A stretch of DNA of 64,000 bases from assembly GCF_958298935.1 (NCBI RefSeq), contig NC_084932.1, positions 5,869,501 to 5,933,500 of the forward strand, read 5' to 3'. The notes below the pieces were generated by a model. The model worked only from the letters and a program-made list of their open reading frames with translations. It was not told the origin of the DNA and did no database searches. Shown here piece after piece: positions 1-10,208 of this stretch; position 1 is the stretch's first letter, and each line of letters opens with the position of its first letter. The position numbers were made by a program, and so were the translations under genes. This DNA is from Phragmites australis. Lineage: Eukaryota > Streptophyta > Magnoliopsida > Poales > Poaceae.

Positions 1-1233
1 GAACATGGGACTGGGAACGGAAGAAATGGAACTCTAGGAGTTAGCAGCAGAGGTTAGGGGAGAACCATAGAGCTGGCAATGGGCCGAGTTAGATCTGGGT
101 GGAGAAAAATCATGCCCGATCCGAAACCCAACAGCTCCAACTTGGCTCGTACCCGAAGTACTAAACGGATGAAAATTTAAACCCAAACTTGAACCCATCG
201 GGCGCCTGTTGGGTTTCGGGTGCCCATTGGGTTCAGGCTACCGGGCGCAAGCACGACGGCCAACGATATCGACGACAAGGCAGGGCACAAACACAGAGAG
301 GGCACAATAGCGCGAAGGCCAAATACAAACCAGATAGGGCGGCCGACAACGTACCTCGTCCAACACGGCAACAACAACAAATGACTCACCAGCGTAGGCT
401 CGGAGGCCGTGACACGGCGATGACGCTCCCTCTGGCGGCGGTGCAAAGGCCAACGGCAATGAGGCCTTCGCCCTTCTCCACATCTAGGGTGGCAGTAGCA
501 GCGGCTCCGCCCGCTCTTCCCCATCTGCGCCCCCTTCTGCAGCAGATCGATTCCTTTATATAGGCATCAAATAAAGCTAGAACCAAGAGATAAAGCTCAT
601 ATTCGGTTGAGATTTGAGGGGGAAACGGCTGACGATTAAGGGGAATTCACTCTAGGGATAGAGCTTGGTTTTGATTTAGTTGGAGATAGAGTGGGGAGAT
701 CGATCTGGGCTTGGAGATAGAGAGGAAGGGCGCCTGATTGAAGATAGAGGCAAAGGCGACGCTCGGTTGGGAGAAGAAGAGGAACGCGATGCTCGGCTGG
801 GAGAAGATACGAGCGACGCTGGAGATAGAAGATGGTGACTGCCTGGGCTCGGCAGAGGTGGCTGTTGGGCGGCGGCACTGCGGCAGCGGCAGGCGGCGTG
901 GTGGGGTGATGGGGTGGCGCGGCGAGGTGACGGGGCGATGAGAGCGACCGGGCGGCAGGAGCGGCGGGGCGATAGGGTGGTACCTTGGCGCGGCGTGGCA
1001 CGGCGACCGGGAGACGGGAGCGACAAAGTGATGGGAGCGGCAGCGGGACAGTGAGAGCGGTGGGGCGATGGGGCGGCATGATGCGTCGATCGAGCTATGG
1101 GAGCGGCGGCGCGGCGTGCGAGCCGAGCGACGAGAGTGACGGGGTGTGGGGCGCTAGGAGAATTTTTTATATATTTTCTCCAAATTTTTAAAGATTGCAT
1201 GTCCGTTTTAAAAATAATGAAGTCTACCCTACG
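1..1233. other. GC-rich low-complexity region, no gene recognised
   Basis: The stretch around 60-240 carries GGGCC/GGGTTT-rich sequence of the kind seen at ends of grass hAT-like elements, but no matching second terminus was found. From about 700 to 1160 the DNA is built of GGCGGC, GCGACG and GATAGAG-like simple motifs. Overlapping reading frames on both strands are Arg/Ala/Pro-rich and come from base composition, so no protein is called. Confidence 0.5.
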
Positions 1234-1313
1234 ATCGCCCGTTCAACGGGTGAGATCTTGTCCTTGCCCGCTGAACGGGCGATACCTTCTTTTCGTCCGT
1301 TGAACAGGCGATA
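1234..1313. repeat. three imperfect short palindromes in tandem
   Basis: Three related palindromic units (1234-1251, 1265-1283, 1293-1313) have the core CCGTTCAACGGG or a variant, spaced about 30 bp apart; two are followed by GATACCTTC. Each can form a small hairpin. Such clusters are typical of subterminal transposase-binding repeats of DNA transposons, but no element ends were found, so this assignment is only a suggestion. Confidence 0.5.
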
Positions 1314-1655
1314 CCTTCGTATAATTAGTTTTAATAGAATTTGTATTCTGTAAATTGAAAAATATTGCACATTAATTTTATCAATTTTTTTATTTAGTTG
1401 CTGTAAAAGTGTGTGGAATTTTTTGTATGAAGTGACGTTGTGAGAATACAAAACCTAATTTGTTGAACAATAGTAGTTATGAAGCACAAATATCATTATA
1501 ACCCGGCACGAAGTTTACATACGCTGATAAACATTACATGGGACATGAAGTTTTTCATCGCTGCACGAATGGACCATAACTGTAAAAAGATAACAACAAA
1601 CGTTGGTATGTACGATACGTCTAAAGACTAACCTAATAGCGTGCCGCTGCTAAAC

Positions 1656-2341
1656 CTAACATGACTTAGGGAATAGAAATAGGTTGGGTACAATAGATGT
1701 TATATACTGAGTGCATTTAGGATATTTGTTTTTTCTTAGGGCATTAACCCCTGCCTTAGCACAATGGGCCCTCTCCCGATTCTTTTTCCTCTCTGCTTCG
1801 CGTGCTTGAGCCGTGGTGCGCTCCTTCGTGGCGTTCCTAATGCGCTCCTCCTCTTGCCGCTTCATCCGTAGTTCCTCCTGATGTCACTCGTACTCGCGGC
1901 ATTGGTAAGCTTCCCTCCTCCACCGCATCTCTATGTCCACCCACCGCTTCTGGTCCTCATTTTGCTCCATGTCGAGCCTTTGCATGATGTCGCAGATGTG
2001 GAGGAGACTGGACAAAAGAAACAAGAGGGAAGATTAGTAAGAGAGTGCATGAAATCGTGTGGAAAGTGCCACATGAGTGATCTATCTCGCTATATCGGTG
2101 GGTACTCATACAGTCCATGTTGAGGCTTGTCGTACTGGTAGTTGGCACACATAAAGAAGCGTAGGCCATATGTATAGGATATGTTATGGGACTCACGAAG
2201 CCTACAAGGATCCCCACATAAGCACATAGATGGTTCGACCCCCCTGAGGGATGAAAATCCCCCAATATTTCTTGGGTGGGCTTGGTGGAGCTGAGAAAGA
2301 TATTGCAGTTGAGAGAGCTGAGGAAGGAGTAGTTTATCCAT
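1656..2341 (-). pseudogene. GRF-type zinc finger / coiled-coil protein, two exons, one in-frame stop
   Basis: Exon 1 (2341-2106) encodes a GRF-like zinc-finger half: MCLCGDPC, then a YGLRFFMC block. A 98-bp intron (2105-2008, GT to a pyrimidine-tract CAG) joins in frame to exon 2 (2007-1656), which reads LLHICDIMQRLDMEQ, supplying the second zinc-finger half. A long charged coiled coil rich in E, R and K follows. Reading is open apart from one TGA after CREYE. GRF plus coiled-coil ORFs of this kind are common in grass genomes, often near transposons. A TATAAATA-like box (2357-2364, -) lies too close to the first ATG to serve it, so a downstream Met may be the real start. I see it as a transposon-associated or decayed gene; function unknown. 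Confidence 0.55.
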
Positions 2342-2364
2342 GAATGAAGGTGGGGTTATTTATA

Positions 2365-3241
2365 ATGGATGGGGGTTGGTGCATGGACTGAGTGCATGGG
2401 CTCGGCTGGGGGCTGGAGCATAGGATTCCCTATGAAAGTCAGAAAAGTTGTGGCATTGATGCTTGGCAGAGATTCCCTGTAGAAGCTGTTGTTTGGTGTG
2501 GTCATTTCATTCTGCAAAAGCTCAGCAAGTAGTTGTTATTGCCTCTGTATGTAAGGTAGGGAATCCAATGAAATCATTGGGTTTAGAAAAAACATATTGG
2601 TAGAATAATAAATCCTAACCATTTTATCGAAGAAAGTACATCACGTATAAGGGTCATCGTAAGTATTTATTGTCTGTCTGTGGCTACAGTACGTAAGGCA
2701 ATATACCCCATCATGTAACGTTTTATTGTATTTGCAAGTGTTATGGTAGTAGGGTTTTTTTATACGGAGGCCTTTTATTTTGAAAGTTGTAAGTGAACGA
2801 TTTGAAAGGGAATGACCTCATGATGGCCTTCCTTGGTATCGATCGAGAACAAAGTTAATAAAAACATGGCTGATAATAAAGATCCCACATTAACATCCAA
2901 TATGATATGACATACACATAATATAAATACTAGCACGGAGTACACGTAAAACAGTAACACATATTACTACTACATAACACCCTGAAACTAACAATGACAT
3001 AGAATCTTACAGGTTACGTATTAAGATATTCCTTGATTATAAAGGATCAAACAAAATAGAACTACGAAAGCAACCCTGATTCTCCTTCCATGAAGCGAGA
3101 TACGTAGGCGATCCTCAGCGGGGGTTTCGGGTAATTGGTTTCTAGTTTCTACTACATCCTGCAAAGTAAATGGAAGTTTCTAGCGTTTTGCTCGCTTTAT
3201 TTTGATTTTTTTTCCTGCGAACATAGGTCCCTCTTAGGCAT
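2365..3241. other. intergenic, nothing recognised
   Basis: AT-rich sequence with short frames only. No repeat ends, RNA genes or conserved protein motifs were seen. Confidence 0.5.
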
Positions 3242-3555
3242 CATATCATGCTGTTTAGTGAGTTGTTATACATTTCCTTGAGCATCCTTGAGCTAGTGAA
3301 AGTGCTCCCGACATATTTATGTATGTGTTACATATAGAGATAGTTACAAGGTAAGATTCAAATGTGTGCCTTATATTGATTTTGCATAGCAAAATCTGAC
3401 TAAGTCAAACATCTAGAAGTATTTACAAATGCACTTGAATCTTACCTCTCAACTATCTCTATATGCAACACATATATAAATGTGTGGGGGAGCACTTTCA
3501 CTAGCTCAAGGATGCTCAATGAAATGTATAACAACTCACTAAACAGCATGATATG
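3242..3555. repeat. foldback MITE-like inverted repeat, about 314 bp
   Basis: The left arm starts CATATCATGCTGTTT at 3242 and its complement AAACAGCATGATATG ends at 3555. The arms match over about 125 bp each (3242-3367 and 3431-3555) with a short loop between. There is no coding capacity. The target duplication is not clear, so the superfamily is unassigned. Confidence 0.75.
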
Positions 3556-3667
3556 TGGTATATATAGGCTAGCACCTCAAAAATAGTTGTTACCTTCAAA
3601 CACCCCGATAAATTTGATCGCAACACAAAACTCGGTCAAAACGACACTCAGGCCAATGGCTAAAAAA

Positions 3668-3820
3668 TAGGGATAGGGAGGGAGCACAAATAGATATCCA
3701 TAGATCTACTCTAATTCAACTTAATTAACTAAGTAGATAATTTTTCCACCTAGTATTATGAAGTTAGTTTGCTAAGTTAAATTAGAGTGGATCCATATAT
3801 CGCTCCACGGCCATCCCTAT
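3668..3820. repeat. small MITE-like inverted repeat
   Basis: AGGGATAGGGAGGGAGC at the left pairs imperfectly with GCTCCACGGCCATCCCT at the right. Inside, TCTACTCTAATTCAACTTAA pairs with TTAAATTAGAGTGGA. It is about 153 bp, AT-rich in the middle and non-coding. The target duplication was not resolved. Confidence 0.55.
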
Positions 3821-3878
3821 ATAAAAACTAGCCATTACAACCATTTTCAGACCTCTAGTGGTCAGACCCCTCTTAATA

Positions 3879-5489
3879 CACTACTATAGAACACCGCATA
3901 TGTAGTGCTTTATCAGTGTCGGTTCAACAGTAACCGCTACTGAAGACGTATCAGTGCCAGTTCTTAAACTCCCTGCGCGAACAATGACTGAGGAGCTAAA
4001 AACCGGGACTGATATAACTGTATCAATGCCAGTTCTAGTCACGAACCGGCACTGATATATCAGTGCTAGTTCTAGCCATGAACAGGTACTGATAATGATT
4101 ATCAGTGTCGGTTCTAGCCACGAACCGTCACTGATGATTGCTACTGTCATAGCTCATCTTAAAAAATGCATAACATTTTCACACGAAGTCGGATGGGGAA
4201 AAACGTTATATGAATACAATAGCTCTCGATGAGATCTACAACTTTGTAGTTGATTTTTTTTAATTTGAGGTGATTTAAATGCCCAAATAATTATAACAGT
4301 TCATATTAAAAAATTCATAACTTTTTCACACGAAATCGAATGGGGAAAAACTTTATATGAAAATTGTAGCTCTTGGCGAGATCTATAACTTTGTTATAAT
4401 TATACGAATGGGGAAAAACTTCTATCACTTTTTTTATTTGAAGCAATATAGATGCACAAATAAACCAATGAAAACTATCGAAGGAACTACACATAGGGTC
4501 ACAAAGTAAAATGCTAGATCTAGTGTTAAACTAGTAGGAATCATTGAAAACGCCGCATATTTGGCCATAAAGATGAAAACTACAAATTCCAAGATTTTTA
4601 TCGTAAGTTTGGTAACTCAGATTGATGAAACGTATGTACAGCACTAACTTTCAGATGAAGTACTATGTCTCACAAAATTTTCAGGCAAATCGAATAAGGT
4701 CAATTTTCGAAAAAAAAAACTTTAAAGGTCCTGTCAAGGATCTTCTGAGCCTTTTTTGGGGTCAAGAAGTGTACATTTCTAATGACTTTATATTTTTCGG
4801 ATGCGCCTCCTCGTTAGCTTCAAAAGTAGACATCGAACATCGAAATCAGACTATGTATGCATAAGTTATGATTGTTGTACTGAACATTGTACGGATTGGA
4901 CACATACTTGAAATACGAAGTCGGATAAAGAAAAACTTTATATGAAGATTGTAGAAATCGACGAGATATACAACTTTGTATTTGACAACTTTTCATTTGA
5001 GGTCATTTAGATCTCAAAGTAACCAGTCAAATGTTCGGTCAGAAGATATCAAAAGGATTTATTTTGCTACTATACTCATGAATGGACGATAGATGAGATG
5101 TCTAGAGAGGTCATGCGCATGCACCTGCTGTGAGGTCGTGAGTTCGAGTCTTGGTTGCCACATGTAAGCGAATATCGCGTGACTTTGCGAATGTTGGGCG
5201 CAGTCAGGTGAGCAGCCTCTGGTCGCGAAAAAAAATTTGAAGCTTTTTCAGCTCAAAAATGTTGAATCGGGATCGACTATCAGTGACAGTTGTTAGGTCC
5301 AACGGGACTGATAGTCCACTATCAGTGCCGGTTAGAGTCACCAACCGGCACTGATAGTGATTTTCAATGCAAGTTTCATACCCGACATTGATAGTCAGTG
5401 ACTATCAGTGCCGAACAATCAGTATCGGTTCAAAATCCATCACTGATGGTGATTTTGAACCGACACAGATGAGGGTTTCTGCAGTAGTG
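3879..5489. mobile_element. non-autonomous CACTA (En/Spm) element, complete
   Basis: The left end is CACTACTATAGAAC and the right end is TTTCTGCAGTAGTG, which is CACTACTGCAGAAA in reverse complement. Both are flanked by the same 3-bp duplication ata (3876-3878 and 5490-5492), the size expected for CACTA elements. Both subterminal zones (about 3905-4140 and 5275-5470) are packed with direct and inverted copies of a TATCAGTGCCGGTT-like motif, the usual transposase-binding repeats. The 1,611-bp body has no transposase; its short frames are not recognisable. Three diverged copies of an AAAAACTTTATATGAAnATT-type block sit in the interior. Confidence 0.9.
5085..5238 (+). repeat. possible tRNA-derived SINE inside the CACTA element
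   Basis: GTGAGTTCGAGTC matches a pol III B box (GTTCGANTC) and the segment ends in an A-run near 5229. A convincing A box and target duplication were not found, so this is tentative. Confidence 0.3.
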
Positions 5490-5492
5490 ATA

Positions 5493-7149
5493 GTATGACA
5501 TTCTATTCTATCAATCCGATCTTTTCTCCACTAATCACTGAGACCAGCAAAACGGAAGTTTCCTATATTTTATATATTTGCCTTGTACAAATCCACTTCG
5601 AATTTAGCTTGATCTCCATCTTCTAGCTTTTCATCAAATCATCATTTGGTGTGCGTGAATACATAATGATCGTGTTTTAGCTTTTCACCACATCATGCAA
5701 CGTCCATCAACACATGATATGAGGTAGCTTGATGCCCTTCAACACATGAAGTCACCTTGCCATCAATCCAAAATCTCAACATGTTAATCTTCAACATATA
5801 AGCTATCGACCTTTCACTTGATGTTAGAACTCAACCTAATATACCAACTTGTGAAAATAGTTAGTCATGTACATTCAGTTATCATTAGTCACCAAAACTC
5901 ACCCTAACACAAAATTAGGACCCTACAACCTTCACATGGTCCCACCGCCATTGACTGCCACACCACCTCACTTCGCCACACCACTGTTTGCAAAAGATCT
6001 CGTTTGTTGTAGGTATGAAAACGTGAGACAAAAAGTGTAAGTTCACTAGGCGCACTATTTGCATATTGCTCCGGACAAAACATGTTTAAATTTTCTTCAA
6101 CCATCATGTATGTTATCAGCAATGTGATTTACAACTACACGGTTTTCGGGTGGTAAAAAAGGGTGACATAAAAGTTCTCCCGAACTTTCATCCTTATACA
6201 GAGCATGCATTTTTTTTAAAAAAAGATCAGGACATCGTATATTCAAATATACGAAACGGAGTTCAAATGTAAGCTCGTTATTATAGGTTTTGGCATCAGC
6301 CATCAGCTGAACCACCTCCCACTCCCAGAGCCATCAGCTCATACACCAGAGAGACATTAGCAACGAGATTACAAAAGGTTTATGACTTTACGTTTCCAAC
6401 CTATCTTCCGCTTCCAACTTCACACATCTGTCAAGTTCAACAGACATTGTCACCATCACTTTGTCATGTTCAGTTGCAGTGGTCTCTTCATGAGATTCTC
6501 TAAGAACTCAGTAAAAGATCCGTCTCTTCCATGTTCTTGAACATTGGCCTCAATCTCTTGACGTATCTCCATATCTTTCTCCAGATTTGTTTCACACTTG
6601 ACTAGCTGTCTCCGAAAAACAGTCATTATGAAAGTTCCAGATTGCACATTAAACCACAACACAAACAATATTCCAGTTCGGGGGCTCCACGATTACAAAC
6701 CGTGCAGTCATCCTGAAGGACTGAGCGCCGTGTGTAAGTTCTTCGCTTGGCTGGTTAACCAAAACAAGGGACAACAGACCGCCTTGCTCGCAGGGGATGG
6801 CCCTGCACCGTTCTTTGTACCCACTCCAAACAGACGGCCAAGCACTCTCTTCACCTATTTGCGAAGTGCAGATTCACCAGACGAGTTTGGCAGCTTCTGG
6901 CTCTTTGGATGGGACAACCGTTTATCGTCTTAGCAAGTTGGCCACAAATATTTATGACGCACGGCTGGTGGTCGAATCGGAATTCTCTGTTTTCACCACT
7001 GTAAACTCACGGATAAACAGTGAAATAGGGGAGAATGGACAGTACTATAACTTTAAATACTGTAACAGTCCTGTAGCATCAGATCTAATTTATCCGCTCA
7101 ATGTAACGGTTCACGTCAATTTAAAGTCACCTGACTTCATCAGTTGGTG
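5493..7149. other. intergenic, no recognised gene
   Basis: The sequence is mostly AT-rich, with a somewhat coding-like patch around 6450-6930. Short frames on the minus strand at 6097-6315 and 6456-6668 match no family I recognise and lack clear splice context. Nothing is called. Confidence 0.4.
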
Positions 7150-7525
7150 AAATTAGGGGATCCCATTCCCGGGTGGCCCTCCTTGGCCAAAAGCATCACC
7201 TCTTCGTGGAAAGGCCTCAAATCACTCATTATTTTGGTTTGCCGGAAGATTTGGAATAAGAGGAACATGCATGCTTTTTAGCTGAGTAGTGCCCATCTAC
7301 TATCGTGCAACAAGGACGGCTCCTCCATCTAGGCTTTTGCGGGTGCGCCATCTCGGATGCTTGATAGCGCGAGATTAGGTGCATTTGCTCCCTTGGCTCG
7401 GGGCTTCTAGCCTAACCTCGAGTTTCTGGTTTTTTTTTCTTATCTTGCCTGTTCGGACTCCTTGCTTTTTAATATATAATATAAAATGCAGCTCTCTTGC
7501 CATTCCGTTTCAAAAAAGCACAAAC
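7150..7525 (+). mobile_element. 3' end of an L1-type LINE (truncated)
   Basis: Read with frameshifts, 7190-7300 resembles the C-terminal part of plant LINE ORF2 (a WKGLKSLIILVCRKIWNKRN-like block). A typical grass LINE 3' tail follows: T-rich, then AATATATAATATAAAATGCAG and CCATTCCGTTTCAAAAAA with a short A tail. Only the last few hundred bases remain. Confidence 0.6.
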
Positions 7526-7599
7526 AATATTATGTACATCATGTTTTTCCATAAGTGTAGAATCAACTTTATATGCCAGTCCATTACTGTTAGTTTGTA

Positions 7600-8060
7600 A
7601 GCCTTGAAAAATCTATTATCGTGGCTTACGAACCGACAGTGATAAAGAGCATCAGTGCTGGCCAATGGCTTGAATCGGCAGTGATGCCTAAATTCATCGT
7701 CACTACCGGTTAAAGCCACAGACCGATAGTAATCCTAGTGTCTCGACCCGAAATTTTTATTCATTCCGCTTTTAATCTCATGTCCGTCTCCTTATCCACT
7801 CATCGCTCTCATGCGCAAGCAGCAGCAGCAGCTCCTCCCCAGCCCCAAGCTTTGCTCAGATCCACCACAAAGGAGTACCAAAAAGCTCTTCTCTCCATTC
7901 CGGCCATCCTCTCCCTCTCCCTCGCTGTGTGGGCCGATAGACAACAGCCGGCAGGGATAGTAATCGGACTATCACTGTCCATTGTGTATAGTCGGTTCTA
8001 AAATCAATAGTAAAAATCTGTTTAGAACTTGCAGTGAATGGCTATTTTATAGTAGCGTTA
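7600..8060. repeat. degenerate CACTA-like subterminal repeats
   Basis: Several ACCGACAGTGATAA- and GGCAGTGAT-like motifs occur at 7625-7735 and 7970-8040, similar in style to the repeats of the complete CACTA element at 3879. The right margin ends TTTTATAGTAGCG, one base from the GTAGTG end. No left terminus was found, so this is probably a decayed relative. Confidence 0.45.
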
Positions 8061-8104
8061 TGTACTAATTGATTATCTTGCAATTGACTCGTAATCATTT
8101 CCAA

Positions 8105-8405
8105 ACAATCTTTGCTACCACACAGCCAAAAAAAAAAGAAGATGCTGTATTGATCCTTTTTCCATGCAGAATACACATTCTTCAGGTTTGTGAACATGTT
8201 TTTTCAGTAAATTGTCTTTAGTCATCAATTTATTATGAGAGAGAAGCCACGACGAAATATGAATCCTAGATGGCACGTTTATCTTCCACGTAGCAGGCAA
8301 TTAACCCCTCTGAAATTGATTATAGCATATTTGTTTAGCCGCACAAACCCCACTAGTTTCGTACTACCACACCAGGGCATCATCTTGGTCAGAAAAACAC
8401 ACCGA
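8105..8405 (-). mobile_element. LINE fragment: zinc-binding (zf-RVT) segment of ORF2
   Basis: The minus frame reads WKINVPSRIHISSWLLSHNK, then CVFCMEKGSIQHLLF. This is the zf-RVT pattern (C-x2-C ... H) found downstream of reverse transcriptase in plant LINEs. The fragment stops where the palindromic element at 8417 begins. There is no catalytic domain. Confidence 0.7.
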
Positions 8406-8416
8406 ATTGACAATTA

Positions 8417-9990
8417 GAGTAAAATGCACCGGCAGTCTATAAACTTATTTCAATCTATTTTTTAGAGTTCGGTGTCATCAAACTTTTTAAGTGATGCATT
8501 GCAGGTCCACACTCCTTCGGAGGGCTCTGGGAGCTGACGACTGACGTGGTCATGCCAACGTGATGTCCACATCATATTTACGATTTAAAAATAAAAAATT
8601 CGAAAAAATTCAGAGAAAATATTTAAAAATTAGGGAAAAAAGTCAAAAAATAGGAAAAAAATCAGAAAAAAGGAAAAACTAAAAAATCAGAAAAATAAAA
8701 AATAGGAAAATCAGAAAGTTTTTTTGGAAAATAGGAAAAATCAGGAAAAAGGTAAGATTTATTTTTAAAAAATCAGAAATAAAAGAAAATTCAGGAAAAA
8801 GTCAGGGGAAAATCAGAAAAAAATAAAAATATTAGGAAAATTAGGAAAAATTAAGGAAAATGTCAGATTTTTTAAAAGAACTCAGAAATAATAGAAAAAA
8901 AATCAGGAAAAAAGAATGCAGACATCAGTATGTATAATATTAAATAATGCAGATATAAATATTAGAAAGAATAAAAATTTAAAAAGTATGTAGGACGTGT
9001 TGTATGTGGTCTAGTGACATATTACGCTAAACTGCCAGTTAGTAATCAGGACGTTACATTCTATAACACATTTTACTTTTAGTAACGAATTAGAATAGGA
9101 AGGAGCGAACGAGTCTAGGCTTGTTCAAACGTAAGGACGGCCGGACTTTGAAAAGCCCGACAGGAAAACCACAATCCCGAGCGCGGTCCAAGCCTGATGT
9201 CGGGTCAGGTTTCTAAGCCCGAGCCTGGCCCAATGTAGTTCCTTTCAGGCTGGGCTTAGGCTCAAAAACAGACCCAAAACCCGAGAAAACTCGAGAAAGC
9301 TCGAAAAACCGGAGTCTAGCCCTATATTGGGTCGGGATCAGGCTTAGAAACACGGCCCGACGTCATGCTCGAGCTTGCGGTTTTCTCGTCGGGCTTTTCA
9401 AAGCCCGGCCCGACGTTTGAACAAGTCTAGACTCACTCGTTCGTTCGTTCCTATTCTAATTCCTTCCTAAAAGTAAAATGTGTTATAGAGTAGGACGTCC
9501 TGATTGCTAACTAGCAGTATAGCGTAATATATCACTAGACCACATTCAACACAATCTATATACATTTTAAAATTTTTTATTCTTTCTGGCGTGTATATCT
9601 GTATTATTTAATATTATACATACTAATGACTGCATTATTTTTTCTGATTTTTCTATTTTTCTAATTTTTTAAAAAAATCTGATTTTTTCTTTTTTTTTCT
9701 AATTTTCTGATTTTTCCTAATTTTTAATTTTTTTATTTTTTTTTAGTTTATGTGGTTTTCCTTTTTTCTGATTTTTTAATATTTTCCCTGATTTTTCTAA
9801 TTTTTCTAATTTTATTTCTAATTTTAAAATTAGGAAAAATAACGTGGACGCTACATTGGCATGGCCACTTAAGCTCCCAGAGCCCTGTGAAGAGGTACAG
9901 ACGTTTTACGACTCATAACTTTACAAAAATAGATCGTGAATCTATGTAACACAGTAAAACAAGTTTATAGACAGTCAATACATTTTACAC
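8417..9990. mobile_element. 1.57-kb foldback element with arms along its whole length
   Basis: The left end GAGTAAAATGCACCGGCAGT pairs with the right end in reverse complement, GTGTAAAATGTATTGACTGT. Complementarity continues inward: CTCTGGGAGCT (8526 and 9870 zones), GTGGTCATGCCAACGT against its complement near 9845-9875, then AAAATCAGAAAA-type arms against TTTTTCTGATTTT arms. The inner blocks around 9011-9083 and 9470-9545 also pair, with the apex near 9230-9300. Flanks share gacaat (8409-8414, 9991-9996), a possible degraded target duplication. It has no coding capacity. It may be a long-TIR Mutator-like or Foldback element. Confidence 0.75.
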
Positions 9991-9998
9991 GACAATAT

Positions 9999-10200
9999 AT
10001 AACAGATGCATTCTTGGCGTCATGCGGTGGACTGACAAACCCTGAAAACTTCCTGACTGACCTCAAGTGGACCACCTAGTTCTCCTGACTGATATACAGT
10101 TGACAACATCCTTCCCCTAGCTAGAGCGACCGAGACGAACACATCAACTAACCAGCACTCCTAATTCGACGTTCCTTGACGTAACATTGAGAGTTAATAA
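9999..10200. other. intergenic, nothing recognised
   Basis: Short unique-looking stretch between the palindromic element and the disrupted lysine-rich gene. Confidence 0.4.
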
Positions 10201-10208
10201 AGTTTTTA

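Noticed and set aside
636..1200. Long Pro/Ala/Ser/Arg-rich frames on the minus strand
   Set aside because: Overlapping frames on both strands in GC-rich simple sequence, with no start context or domain.
5085..5160. tRNA gene
   Set aside because: Only a B-box-like motif is present; no cloverleaf with acceptor stem pairing could be drawn.
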